DNA of 64,000 bases, taken from Acidobacteriota bacterium (GTDB lineage Bacteria > Acidobacteriota > Terriglobia > Terriglobales > Acidobacteriaceae). The position numbers and the translations under genes were made by a program. Positions 25,275 to 34,227 of this stretch are shown in pieces (positions within the stretch are counted from its first letter, which is position 1; the number at the start of each line of letters is the position of its first letter). Under the pieces are notes generated by a model that saw nothing but the letters and a program-made list of their open reading frames with translations, was not told where the DNA came from and did not search any database. Location: NCBI GenBank assembly GCA_013289795.1, contig JABCZH010000009.1:1-64000 (forward strand), given 5' to 3'.

Positions 25275-27254
25275 ATGAAGTTGGGGCATCGCCAAATCGC
25301 GACTGCGGGTTTGTTGCTTGGAGTCGCTCTCCCGGGGCAACTGGCAACCGCCAAGAAGAAGGATAGGAACCCAGTACCTTCCCAAATAGACCCTGAGAAG
25401 CGGGCTGTGCACGCACTGAACCGGCTCACCTTTGGACCCCGGCAGGGCGACGTTGAACGCGTGCAAGCGATGGGCATGGACCACTGGATTGACCAACAAC
25501 TGCATCCGGAAAGAATTGACGATGGCGCGCTCGATGCCCGTCTCGCCCCTTTCCGCACACTGAAGATGAACCGAGAAGAACTATTTCAGGACTTCCCTTC
25601 TGGCGAGATGATCAAGGCGGTTGCCGAGGGCAAGCGGGCGCTTCCCTCGGACCCGCTTAAACGCGCCGTATATCAGGCGCAGCTCGACCAGTACGAGCAG
25701 AAACAGGAGCGCAAGGCGGAGAACGTGGCGAGTGCTACCCTGCCAGCGGACGCCATCGCCAAACCGGACAAGATGGCTAGTGACGACCGAATGTACTCCG
25801 AGGAGAAGATCCAGCAAGTATTGGACATGCAACCTGAACAGCGGATCGCGACCGTTCTCCAGATGCCTGCGGAAGAGCAGCGCACTCTGATCGCTTCCCT
25901 GCGGGGCAAGCGGGATGAATTTCTGGACGGAATGAAACCCCGCGAGCGCGAAGCGCTGCTGGCGCTCAACAACCCGCGCCAGGTGGTGAATGATGAACTG
26001 ATCCAGGCCAAGCTGCTGCGCGCCATTTACAGCGAACGCCAGTTACAGGAAGTGATGGACGATTTCTGGTTCAACCACTTCAATGTTTTCATCGGCAAGG
26101 GCGCCGATCACTATCTGCTGACGAGCTATGAGCGCGACGTGGTTCGTCCCCACGCCCTGGGCAAGTTCGAGGATCTGCTGGTGGCCACGGCGCAAAGCCC
26201 CGCCATGCTTTTTTACCTCGACAACTGGTTGAGCGTGGGGCCAAATTCGGATGTGGCCAACGGCATCCCCAAGCGCAACCATGACGATTGGAAGAAACGC
26301 GCGCGGAACAGCGGACCCATCAATCAAGCCAAGGGCAAGCGCAGCGGTCTCAACGAGAATTATGGCCGTGAGCTCATGGAACTGCACACGCTTGGAGTAA
26401 ATGGCGGCTATACCCAAAAAGACGTGACCGAGGTAGCGCGGGTATTCACCGGATGGACACTCAAACAGCCGCAACAGGGAGGCGGTTTCACGTTCGAAGA
26501 GCGCATGCATGAGCCGGGAGAGAAGATGGTGCTGGGGCATCGCATCAAGGCAAAGGGCGAAAAGGAAGGATTCGAGGTATTGCATATCCTCGCGCATCAT
26601 CCTTCGACGGCGAAGTTTGTCTGCACCAAACTCGCAGTGCGCTTCGTTTCCGATGATCCACCGGGGCCGCTGGTGGACCGCATGGTCCAGACCTTTCTGA
26701 AAAAAGACGGCGACATTCGTCAGGTTATGAAAACCATGTTTGATTCGCCCGAATTCTGGGCCGCCGATACCTACCGGGCGAAAGTGAAAACTCCGCTGGA
26801 GTTTACGGTTTCAGCGGTGCGGGCCAGCGGAGCGGAAGTCAGCGATGCCGCATCTCTGGCCCGTCAACTACAAAACATGGGAATGTCTCCCTACGGCATG
26901 CAACCACCGACCGGTTATTCCATGAAGGCGACCACTTGGGTAAACTCTTCGGCGCTTCTGGGACGGATGAATTTTGCGCTGGCGCTGACTGCCGGCAAGT
27001 TGAAGGGTGTGCAAGTGAATCCTCTGATTAGGGCCGGCGAAAGCAACCCGCCGCTGGATGCCGCGACAACGCTGGCGGACTTGGAGAACGATTTGCTTCA
27101 TGGCGATGTTTCCAAGCAAACCCACGATACGATCGCGGCACGGCTGCAGGATCCGCAGATCAGCCAGCGAAGGCTGGATGATCCGGTCCGGGCACCGAAC
27201 GTCAACGCCATCGCGGGTCTGTTGTTGGGATCGCCGGAGTTTCAGAAAAAATAG
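25275..27254 (+). CDS. DUF1800 family protein
   Basis: The 659 residues have an N-terminal hydrophobic signal-like stretch (ATAGLLLGVALPGQLATA), then the DUF1800 hallmark HALNRLTFGPRQGDVERV. Further blocks are EVMDDFWFNHFNVFIGKG, NENYGRELMELHTLGVNGGYTQKDV and a late VKTPLEFTVSAVRA. A charged central insertion (about 110-215) is specific to this group. DUF1800 genes are regularly paired with DUF1501 genes, as here, in Acidobacteria, Planctomycetes and Proteobacteria; the function of the pair is not established. The ATG at 25275 is preceded by a 168-bp gap with no gene. Confidence 0.92.
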   Translation: MKLGHRQIATAGLLLGVALPGQLATAKKKDRNPVPSQIDPEKRAVHALNRLTFGPRQGDVERVQAMGMDHWIDQQLHPERIDDGALDARLAPFRTLKMNREELFQDFPSGEMIKAVAEGKRALPSDPLKRAVYQAQLDQYEQKQERKAENVASATLPADAIAKPDKMASDDRMYSEEKIQQVLDMQPEQRIATVLQMPAEEQRTLIASLRGKRDEFLDGMKPREREALLALNNPRQVVNDELIQAKLLRAIYSERQLQEVMDDFWFNHFNVFIGKGADHYLLTSYERDVVRPHALGKFEDLLVATAQSPAMLFYLDNWLSVGPNSDVANGIPKRNHDDWKKRARNSGPINQAKGKRSGLNENYGRELMELHTLGVNGGYTQKDVTEVARVFTGWTLKQPQQGGGFTFEERMHEPGEKMVLGHRIKAKGEKEGFEVLHILAHHPSTAKFVCTKLAVRFVSDDPPGPLVDRMVQTFLKKDGDIRQVMKTMFDSPEFWAADTYRAKVKTPLEFTVSAVRASGAEVSDAASLARQLQNMGMSPYGMQPPTGYSMKATTWVNSSALLGRMNFALALTAGKLKGVQVNPLIRAGESNPPLDAATTLADLENDLLHGDVSKQTHDTIAARLQDPQISQRRLDDPVRAPNVNAIAGLLLGSPEFQKK

Positions 27255-27258
27255 CCAT

Positions 27259-27292
27259 CAGCTCTCAGCTTTCAGTCCAAAGCTGAGAGCTG
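27259..27292. repeat. 14-bp inverted repeat (CAGCTCTCAGCTTT hairpin)
   Basis: CAGCTCTCAGCTTT (27259-27272) and AAAGCTGAGAGCTG (27279-27292) form a perfect hairpin with a 6-nt loop, followed by further degenerate GGCTGAAAGCTGAGG units up to the DUF1501 start. It separates DUF1800 from DUF1501 within a likely operon. Similar TCAGCATTCAG-type units occur at 28.9 kb. Confidence 0.7.
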
Positions 27293-27320
27293 AAGGCTGA
27301 CGGCTGAAAGCTGAGGTCTC

Positions 27321-28565
27321 ATGTCCATCACTCGCCGCATATTTCTTCGCAATAGCGCAATGGCCGCGGTCGGTACAGCGGCCATCCCGTCGTTCCTTAC
27401 CCGCGCTGCATATGGCGCGGTGGAGTCCGGGACACGCACCAAGCGCCTGGTAGTCATCTTTCAGCGTGGCGCGGCGGACGGTCTCAACATCGTGGTGCCC
27501 CACGGCGAGCCGGCTTACTACGCGATGCGGCCGTCCATCAACATTCCCCGCAAATCGGTCATTGATCTCGACGGCTTCTTCGGGCTGCATCCCTCGCTCG
27601 CAGCTTTCCAGCCTCTGTGGAACCAGCGCCACCTGGCGATTGTGCATGCCGCGGGATCACCCGATCCAACGCGGTCGCACTTCGACGCGCAGGATTTTAT
27701 GGAGTCCGGCACGCCCGGCTTGAAGGCGACTGACGATGGATGGCTCAACCGCTGTTTGCATGACCTGCCTGCTCCGGCCGACAAGTCGGCATTTCGCGCT
27801 ATCGCCCTGGGGCCTTCCCTACCGCGAATTCTTTCTGGCAGTGAACCTGCGTTGGCCGTGAACAACGTCAACGATTTTGGGGTAGGCGGTCGTGGCGCCA
27901 ATGCCACGCCCATGTCCAATACGTTCGAAGCGATGTATGCGCAGTCGGTGGATTCGGTGCTGCACGGCACCGGACAGGAAACCTTCGACGCAGTGAGGAT
28001 GCTGAAGTCGGCCGATCCTTCAAAGTACAAACCGGCGGCAGGAGCGGATTATCCCAAGGGCCGGTTTGGCGACAGCCTGAAACAGCTCGCGCAACTCATC
28101 AAAGCCAATCTTGGAGTGCAGGTCGCATTCGCTGACATCGGCGGCTGGGACCACCACGTGAACGAAGGCAGCACCCAGGGCCAGATTGCGAATGTTCTGA
28201 CGGAGTTTTCACAGTCGCTGGCCGCGTTTTGGACCGACCTCGGCGACTTGAGAGAAGACACCGTCGTCGTGACCATGTCCGAGTTTGGGCGCACCGCGCG
28301 GGAAAATGGCAATCGCGGCACCGATCACGGTCATGCCAACGTGATGTTCGTGATGAGCGGCCCGGTTAAGGGCGGCAAAGTCTACGGGCGCTGGCCCGGC
28401 TTGAATCAGTCGCAGCTGTACGAAGGCCGCGATCTGGCGCTGACCACGGATTTCCGCCAGGTGCTGGGTGAGGCGGTGTATTCACATCTGGGGAATAGGG
28501 CGCTGAGTGAAGTGTTTCCAGGTTTCGAGAATCAGCCGGGGAAATTTCTCAGGTTGTTCGCGTGA
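27321..28565 (+). CDS. DUF1501 family protein, Tat-exported
   Basis: This 414-residue protein has an N-terminal twin-arginine signal (TRRIFLRNSAMAAVG). The mature part shows the DUF1501 pattern: RLVVIFQRGAADGLNIVVP, an alkaline-phosphatase-like fold segment FADIGGWDHH, and VVTMSEFGRTARENGNRGTDHGHAN, which supplies putative metal ligands. It follows the DUF1800 gene by 66 bp and is probably cotranscribed. Its end is 6 bp from that of the convergent Rieske gene. Substrate and pathway are unknown. Confidence 0.92.
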   Translation: MSITRRIFLRNSAMAAVGTAAIPSFLTRAAYGAVESGTRTKRLVVIFQRGAADGLNIVVPHGEPAYYAMRPSINIPRKSVIDLDGFFGLHPSLAAFQPLWNQRHLAIVHAAGSPDPTRSHFDAQDFMESGTPGLKATDDGWLNRCLHDLPAPADKSAFRAIALGPSLPRILSGSEPALAVNNVNDFGVGGRGANATPMSNTFEAMYAQSVDSVLHGTGQETFDAVRMLKSADPSKYKPAAGADYPKGRFGDSLKQLAQLIKANLGVQVAFADIGGWDHHVNEGSTQGQIANVLTEFSQSLAAFWTDLGDLREDTVVVTMSEFGRTARENGNRGTDHGHANVMFVMSGPVKGGKVYGRWPGLNQSQLYEGRDLALTTDFRQVLGEAVYSHLGNRALSEVFPGFENQPGKFLRLFA

Positions 28566-28571
28566 GGACTC

Positions 28572-28868
28572 TCACACTTCGATCATTGCGTTGCCGTCCT
28601 CGATCTTGATCGGATAGACCGCAATCTTCGCGCTGGGATTGTGTGCGGCTTCGCCGGTCTTGGGGTCCCATTGCCAGCCGTGCCAGGGGCAAACGATTTT
28701 GTTGCCCTCGATGGTTCCCTGCCCCAGCGGGCCGCCACGGTGGAGGCAGACGTTGTCCATGGCGGAGACGGTTCCATTCACGTTGGCAACGCAGATGACT
28801 TTATCGCCGCAGGGAAATTCCTTGGCTTCGCCTTCCGCGGGGAGTTCGGATTGGGGGAAAACCAGCAT
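28572..28868 (-). CDS. Rieske [2Fe-2S] ferredoxin
   Basis: The 98-residue protein carries a Rieske cluster: C41-x-H43 in CLHRGG and C60-x-x-H63 in CPWHGW. It has no membrane anchor or oxygenase catalytic domain, so it resembles the small soluble ferredoxins that feed dioxygenases or nitrite reductases. The spacing GPLGQG-x-IEGNKIVCPWHGWQWD is typical. No oxygenase gene is adjacent; the upstream neighbour on the same strand is nuoB, 104 bp away across an inverted repeat. Confidence 0.92.
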   Translation of the reverse strand: MLVFPQSELPAEGEAKEFPCGDKVICVANVNGTVSAMDNVCLHRGGPLGQGTIEGNKIVCPWHGWQWDPKTGEAAHNPSAKIAVYPIKIEDGNAMIEV

Positions 28869-28882
28869 TCAGCAGTCAGCAG

Positions 28883-28953
28883 TCAGCATTCAGTCGGAGA
28901 GATTACGATGCACTTCAAGAAATCGCAACATGTCTTGCCTGGCTGAATGCTGA
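28883..28953. repeat. 11-bp inverted repeat flanking a short spacer
   Basis: TCAGCATTCAG (28883-28893) and CTGAATGCTGA (28943-28953) are perfect inverted arms 49 bp apart, with extra TCAGCAGTCAGC units to the left. They sit between the nuoB and Rieske genes. The sequence style matches the AGCTGAGAGCTGA repeat at 27.26 kb. Confidence 0.6.
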
Positions 28954-28971
28954 GTGCCAAATGCTGACGGC

Positions 28972-29532
<561 letters not shown>

Positions 29533-29632
29533 GAGGTGTCCTTGGAAGTTCGTTATATCCCGCGTATGCAGCGTCCGCATTCAGTCTAGGGGTGGGCGCG
29601 GGAGGTGTCAAACAGAGACGCCGCTCTCCCGC

Positions 29633-29657
29633 ACGAGCGCGGACGCTCGCGCCTACA
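29633..29657. repeat. Dispersed stem-loop repeat (ACGAGCGCGGACGCTCGCGCCTACA), copy 1
   Basis: GAGCG-CGGA-CGCTC forms a hairpin followed by CGCCTACAT. A second copy at 37603-37627 differs at three positions, two of which are a compensatory pair in the stem (A-T here, G-C there). It lies upstream of the PilZ gene. Confidence 0.7.
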
Positions 29658-29688
29658 TCGCTGGCATTACGCCGGTAACTTGGAGGTG

Positions 29689-30135
29689 ATGGAGTTCCTG
29701 ACGAATAATGCCGAGGGCGGTGGTTATATCCTGGAGGCACTTGTGGCTTGGCCATTCAAAAGGAAATATGAGCGGGTGAAGCTGGCAGTGCAGGCAGAGA
29801 TGCGGAGTCCGTCGAAAAACTATCCGTATCGCGGACGGACGGTCACGGTCGGCGAAGGTGGTTGCTACATTGAAGTTGTGGAAACGCTAGAACCGTCGGC
29901 CACAGTTGAAGTGGTGCTTTGGCTAAACGGGGAGAAGGTCCTGGCAAAAGCTGAGGTTGCCAGCGTTGATCGTCATATCGGCAACGGCGTCAAGTTCGTG
30001 CACATGAAGCGGGAAGATTCGGAGAAACTGAAGGCGTTCTTGAAAGCGGCCTCGCAGTCGACGGTTGCAGCAGTCCAGGCAGACAGCGCCGTCCCAGTGT
30101 TCGAAGTGACCAGGTTTACGCCGGCCTCGGCTTAG
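29689..30135 (+). CDS. PilZ domain protein
   Basis: The 148-residue protein has a PilZ-like barrel preceded by RKYER, a match to the RxxxR c-di-GMP-binding motif. The second motif, normally (D/N)xSxxG, is degenerate (TVGEGGCY), so c-di-GMP binding is uncertain. Beta-strands VEVVLWLNGEKVLAKAEV and GNGVKFVHM fit the fold. The ATG at 29689 has a GGAGG site at 29682-29686 and is preferred over a GTG at 29605 that would add a repeat-derived leader. It converges with the STAS gene, 9 bp away. Confidence 0.8.
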   Translation: MEFLTNNAEGGGYILEALVAWPFKRKYERVKLAVQAEMRSPSKNYPYRGRTVTVGEGGCYIEVVETLEPSATVEVVLWLNGEKVLAKAEVASVDRHIGNGVKFVHMKREDSEKLKAFLKAASQSTVAAVQADSAVPVFEVTRFTPASA

Positions 30136-30144
30136 GCTGGCGTT

Positions 30145-30888
30145 CTAGGCTGTTTTGGGTTTGAGGCAAGCCTCGATCTTCTCCAGCAGTCCCGCCCCAG
30201 CTTCGCCGGCATCCAGCGTGGAAAAATCGTTGCCCAGTTCGATCACCGGCAGGCTGGCGCAGGCCGAGTGAAAGGCTTGCTGCGTGCCCGGGGAGGTGGT
30301 CATGTCGGGGCCTACCAGAAGAAGATCAAAATGGGTGACCCGCATCAGCATCAGGGCGTCGCTGCGGCGGCTGGTGGTGTGCACGTGGTGTCCGGCCCGG
30401 CGCAGCAACTCGCGCAGGTAGGCGAGCACATCGGCATTGCCATCGAGGCAGAGAACGCTGGGACCGGTGGGGACGGTCGCCTCGGTGCGGGTGCCAGGAC
30501 GGTAAAAAGCAGCGACCGCCTCCTCCTCCGACTCGTGAGCGTCGAATAACTTCGTAAGTTGCGACAGCTCCAGAACCTTGCGGATCCGTTCCGGCACATT
30601 GCAGAGTTTGAGGTCCCCGTGCACCTGGCGAGTGCTGGTCAGGCTGCGGGCGATGGTGCCAAGGCCGCTGCTGTCAATGAATTCGACGTCTCCCAGGTGC
30701 AGGACGATGGCACGGCGGTCGCGCAACAGCCAGGCCACGTGCGCGAGCAGAGATTCGCTCTCTTCTCCGGCAATGATCCGCCCGTTGCAGCAAACGATGG
30801 TGACGCGTCCGACTTCGCGAGTGTCTAGCGACAGGCGCAATGGGCCTCCGGGTAAGGCTGGGAACAAGCCTGCGAAAGCTTCGCCCAC
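30145..30888 (-). CDS. STAS domain protein with degenerate receiver domain
   Basis: The first half of the 247 residues is a STAS (anti-sigma factor antagonist) domain with the motif FIDSSGLGTIAR, where S73 or S74 would be the phosphorylation site for a partner switch. The second half (about 143-245) has receiver-domain layout (SVLCLDGNADVLAYLRELL, then DLLLVGPDM), but glycine (G193) replaces the phospho-acceptor aspartate. It is therefore probably a pseudoreceiver. The start codon is GTG at 30888; a TATAAT directly before it is likely coincidental. No cognate kinase is adjacent. Confidence 0.82.
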   Translation of the reverse strand: MGEAFAGLFPALPGGPLRLSLDTREVGRVTIVCCNGRIIAGEESESLLAHVAWLLRDRRAIVLHLGDVEFIDSSGLGTIARSLTSTRQVHGDLKLCNVPERIRKVLELSQLTKLFDAHESEEEAVAAFYRPGTRTEATVPTGPSVLCLDGNADVLAYLRELLRRAGHHVHTTSRRSDALMLMRVTHFDLLLVGPDMTTSPGTQQAFHSACASLPVIELGNDFSTLDAGEAGAGLLEKIEACLKPKTA

Positions 30889-30924
30889 ATTATATTCATA
30901 CCGGAGACAAAACGATTAGCAGAA

Positions 30925-30969
30925 ATGAACTCCGTCGTCCAGCTCAACCGCCGAGTCGACGGAGTTCAT
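30925..30969 (-). terminator. Strong hairpin, likely terminator for the 31.0-31.7 kb gene
   Basis: Perfect 13-bp arms ATGAACTCCGTCG (30925-30937) and CGACGGAGTTCAT (30957-30969) enclose a 19-nt loop that can itself pair CTC with GAG. It lies 43 bp beyond the stop of the minus-strand gene ending at 31012. On that strand it is followed by TTTC rather than a long U-run, so termination is probable but not certain. Confidence 0.6.
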
Positions 30970-31011
30970 CCCTAACGGGCAAGATTGCTGAGAACTAAAA
31001 GCGGAACGCAA

Positions 31012-31707
31012 TTAGTGTCCCAGCACCTGGAAACCCAACTGCACGTACTGAAACGGGACCCACTTGCCGCTGTCCTGACCGCAGTAGGTGGATGATCCGA
31101 GGCACCACGAAGCCGCCAGGTGCGGTGTCATATCTGTGCTGTTGTAGGCCCAGGCGTAGATATCTGTATCTTCCGAGGTTGTGCTGACGACCACCCAGTA
31201 TTGAGTTCCGGCAGTAAGCGGTATCCCGGCGGGGTCGTCAGCTTCCGCCACTGCGCAACACTGTCCGTAGGATGGCAGCTTGGTTACGTGAACACCTTTG
31301 ATCAGCGGTCCTGGGACGCCGTTTTCGTCACTGTAAAGACCAAGCTCGAATCCAGCGGTCCCTCCGCCTTGTCTGCCGGCGGAGACTTCAAGCTTCGTAG
31401 CCATCGCATCCACTGCCGGAGTGAAAGCAACCGCGACCCAGGTTTGAAACGGAAAGTTCGCTCCACCTTGAGCGACGGTATTACCCCAGATGCTGAAGTA
31501 CGTGGCATTCGGATACAAGCTGAAGTTGCCCGCGATCTTCGTGAGTTTGGCATCCTCCGCGGGCGCAGGCGTGATCTGGGGCGAGGGCTGTGTCGCCCGC
31601 ACGAATCTGAGATCTGGACTGAAGACAAATTGGTCCTGGACAGGCGCCGCAAAAGCCGGGCTAGCAAGAAGCGCGAGGCAAAACAGCGAAAGCGTGATTC
31701 TTTTCAT
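31012..31707 (-). CDS. Secreted protein of unknown function (choice-of-anchor-like)
   Basis: The 231 residues start with a signal peptide (MKRITLSLFCLALLASPAFA). The mature part is beta-rich, with TKLEVSAGRQGGG, FELGLYSDENGVPGPLI and PLTAGTQYWVVVSTT. That pattern resembles choice-of-anchor R domains found in secreted proteins. Cysteine pairs (GQCCA, SWCLGSSTYC) suggest disulfides. The ATG at 31707 has AGGAG 9-10 bases upstream. No anchor sequence is present and the function is unknown. About 240 bp upstream hold no gene. Confidence 0.75.
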   Translation of the reverse strand: MKRITLSLFCLALLASPAFAAPVQDQFVFSPDLRFVRATQPSPQITPAPAEDAKLTKIAGNFSLYPNATYFSIWGNTVAQGGANFPFQTWVAVAFTPAVDAMATKLEVSAGRQGGGTAGFELGLYSDENGVPGPLIKGVHVTKLPSYGQCCAVAEADDPAGIPLTAGTQYWVVVSTTSEDTDIYAWAYNSTDMTPHLAASWCLGSSTYCGQDSGKWVPFQYVQLGFQVLGH

Positions 31708-31947
31708 TTGCAGTTTCTCCTGGGATGATTAAGTTGAGCCGCATTGACATTGAATAAGCCCCAGAGAGAGCGCTGGGCTTGCAGCTTGGCTGTCCATTGT
31801 TTTTTAACTTTCTTGATCTGTCAACGCCTATATCCAACCGCGGCTCCCGGCGGAAGTCACGTTGCGGAAATATCGGCAGCAAATCAGCAGGCTCTTCGCA
31901 CAAGATCGGCGAGCCCCGCTGGCGGACGCCCCTGAACTACCTCTCTC

Positions 31948-32313
31948 TCATTTCGGATCGGAGCCGAGACGGAGCACGTTGCCGTCGGGATCTTCGATTT
32001 GCATTTCCAGCGCCCAGGGGTAATTGGTAGGAGGGAGAAGAATCTTCAGGCCGAGGGCTTGCTATTCCTGATGAAGCTTTTCAACGTCGTCGACGCCAAC
32101 CCATATCCAGGCGCGGCCCTGGCCTTGACCACCGCGGCAAAGGTACATGCCAGTTCCGTCGCGAGTGAGCGAGGTGAAATCTTCGGTGCCCCAACTGGCG
32201 TTTTCAAAACCCAGCGCGTTCACGTAGAACTGGAGGCTGGCCTGCATGTTTTCCACCCGCAGGATGGGGTTAATGCATTCGAAATGAACGCGTGGCAGTT
32301 TGGCGTCTGTCAT
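31948..32313 (-). pseudogene. VOC/glyoxalase-like protein interrupted by an in-frame TAG
   Basis: The frame starts at an ATG at 32313 and encodes a vicinal-oxygen-chelate fold (ILRVENMQASLQFYVNALGF, then AWIWVGVDDVEKLHQE). It reaches TAG at 32064-32062. Translation beyond it in the same frame gives the missing second half: QALGLKILLPPTNYPW, ALEMQIEDPDGNVLRLGSD and a TGA at 31950-31948. The full reading would be 121 residues, the usual single-VOC length. One base change (for example from TTG) explains the stop. It is probably a recent nonsense mutation; readthrough cannot be excluded. Confidence 0.75.
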
Positions 32314-32457
32314 GGGAGGCCTCCGGCGAATGATGATAACAGGCCGAGAGAATCACAAGAGTTAGCAACTCTTCATGAGCGCAACGAAGTTACGCTCTGT
32401 CTTTTCCGGCAAGGATTCCTCATAATCCAGAATGACAGGAATCCTGAGGATTGACTG

Positions 32458-32883
32458 ATGATCCGTCCGTCCCTGACGTGCGAGTGCGGCTGCCGCATGT
32501 GGCTTCCCTATCGCAAGTCTCAACCGGCCGTGAGCGAACCGGGATGGGTTCCGAAAGAATTCCTGTCCCGGGAGATGGCCTGCCCCGAGTGTGGCCGGGC
32601 GTCGGCGTACGGAGTGCGGGACGTGCGCTGGGCCGAAGGTGCCGAGATCGATCCGGTCACCGGCGGCGACGAGGTCAGTTGCTGGTTCGTCGAGACCGTG
32701 TGCAATGAGCAGCGCTGCGAGCTGCCCATCGGATTCCATTGGCTGACGGGCGGGCACAGCGGACCGGAAGAGATTCGCTTTCGAACCCTGCGGCTGTTTG
32801 AACGAGGATTTTTCAAGAGCTTGCTATGCGGACGCGGCCATCCTCCCGGAACACGCGTCCCCACAGTGCGGCGCGTGGGATAG
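32458..32883 (+). CDS. Hypothetical protein with zinc-ribbon-like cysteines
   Basis: The 141 residues begin with a CECGC cluster (TCECGCRMWL), have a CPECG pair at about residues 42-46 and further cysteines in VCNEQRC. Such spacing suggests one or two metal-binding knuckles. The C-terminal half is basic with no recognisable domain. The ATG at 32458 is preceded by GAGGA. I do not recognise the family; antisense frames here are less protein-like. Confidence 0.6.
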   Translation: MIRPSLTCECGCRMWLPYRKSQPAVSEPGWVPKEFLSREMACPECGRASAYGVRDVRWAEGAEIDPVTGGDEVSCWFVETVCNEQRCELPIGFHWLTGGHSGPEEIRFRTLRLFERGFFKSLLCGRGHPPGTRVPTVRRVG

Positions 32884-32940
32884 GCGGTTGAATCATCGCT
32901 GGTGAACGGTATTATCCTCGGACGCAAATGAAGACTCCTC

Positions 32941-34227
32941 ATGCCTGACTCCACAGCCACTTGGGGTAGCTCAGTTCGACACTGGTGGGCACAGGCGCGG
33001 ACGTCTTTTCCCTGGATTGTCGCGATCGCGCTCGTGCTGCGCTTCGGATACATCATGATTGCCCACACCTACAAGCTGAAAACCGTGGAGGACAATTTCG
33101 ACTTTGGCTGGGAGATGGGGCGCATTGGGCGTGCACTGGCGCAAGGGGAGGGCTTCAGCAATCCTTTCATGGGCATTACCGGGCCGACGGCGTGGGAACC
33201 GCCGCTTTACCCGTATTTGATTGCTGGTGTGTTCAAGGCATTCCGAATCTACAGCCGGGCATCGGCGCTGGTGCTGCTGAGCATGAACAGCGTGTTCTCG
33301 GCGCTTACTTGCCTGCCCATTTTTCTCATCAGCAAACGCTGTTTCAGCGAAAGAGTCGCAGTCTGGGCGGCATGGGCCTGGGCCCTGCTCCCTCCGATTA
33401 TTTTCTGGTGCACGCGCTGGGTGTGGGAAACAAGCCTGGCGGCGCTATTGCTGGCAATCATCTACTGGTTGACGCTGGTGATGGAGGAAGCGAAAGATGT
33501 GAAACCGTGGGTAGGGTTCGGTCTGCTCTGGGGTGTGGCGACACTGACCAACCCCTCGCTTTTATCGTTTCTGCCGGCTTCCGGGCTGTGGGCATGGCGG
33601 CGCGCGCGTCAAGGCCGGCGCTCACTCGGCGGAATTGTTTTGGCAGCGGTCATGTTCTTTGCGTGCATCGCGCCCTGGCTGATTCGTAACCACCGCACCT
33701 TCGGCCAACCGATCTTCATCCGCTCCAATTTTGGGGCGGAACTTCGCCTGGGCAACGGACCGGGAGCGAATGGGTTGTGGATGGAATACCTGCATCCCAC
33801 AAAGAATGTGGTGCAGATGCAGTTATATCGGCGGATGGGCGAGATGGCATATGTGGCAGAACGTAAGCGAGAGGCGATGGCCTTTATCCGCGAAGACTAC
33901 GCGCGCTTTGCCGACCTGTGCCTGAAGCGGTTCATTTATTACTGGGGCGGACTACCACACTCGCCCGACGAATCGCGGATGGCGCCGGTGGCAAATTCAC
34001 TATATCTGGCGTCTTCGCTCTTGGCGTTTTGGGGGTTGGGGCGGGCGATTCGCAAGCGCCAGCCAGGCTCGTGGCTATTCTTCTGGCTGGTACTGTGTTA
34101 TCCACTGGTCTATTATGCGGTGTTTCCGCACCCGCGCTACCGGCATCCCGTTGAGCCGGAACTGATGATTCTGATCGTGTACATAATCTCCGAGGCGGAA
34201 AGGAAACCGCAGTCAGGACGACCCTAG
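32941..34227 (+). CDS. Membrane glycosyltransferase-like protein (GT39/ArnT-type)
   Basis: The 428 residues contain about ten hydrophobic segments. A first periplasmic loop with DNFDFGWEMGRIGRALAQGEGF resembles the acidic loop of lipid-linked-sugar glycosyltransferases of the PMT/ArnT superfamily. Further features are a GPTAWEPPLYPYLI motif and FPHPRYRHPVEPELM near the end, a typical C-terminal HxRYRxP pattern. These enzymes transfer a sugar from a polyprenyl phosphate to protein or lipid A on the periplasmic side. The acceptor is unknown. Its stop codon shares the palindrome CTAG with that of the convergent gene. Confidence 0.82.
   Translation: MPDSTATWGSSVRHWWAQARTSFPWIVAIALVLRFGYIMIAHTYKLKTVEDNFDFGWEMGRIGRALAQGEGFSNPFMGITGPTAWEPPLYPYLIAGVFKAFRIYSRASALVLLSMNSVFSALTCLPIFLISKRCFSERVAVWAAWAWALLPPIIFWCTRWVWETSLAALLLAIIYWLTLVMEEAKDVKPWVGFGLLWGVATLTNPSLLSFLPASGLWAWRRARQGRRSLGGIVLAAVMFFACIAPWLIRNHRTFGQPIFIRSNFGAELRLGNGPGANGLWMEYLHPTKNVVQMQLYRRMGEMAYVAERKREAMAFIREDYARFADLCLKRFIYYWGGLPHSPDESRMAPVANSLYLASSLLAFWGLGRAIRKRQPGSWLFFWLVLCYPLVYYAVFPHPRYRHPVEPELMILIVYIISEAERKPQSGRP

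Noticed and set aside
27259-27315. CRISPR array
   Set aside because: The repeats are short, palindromic and without regularly spaced unique spacers; no cas genes are present. The same applies to the other repeat clusters.
30889-30894. TATAAT immediately before the STAS gene start
   Set aside because: It abuts the start codon, so it cannot provide a leader for that start; probably chance.
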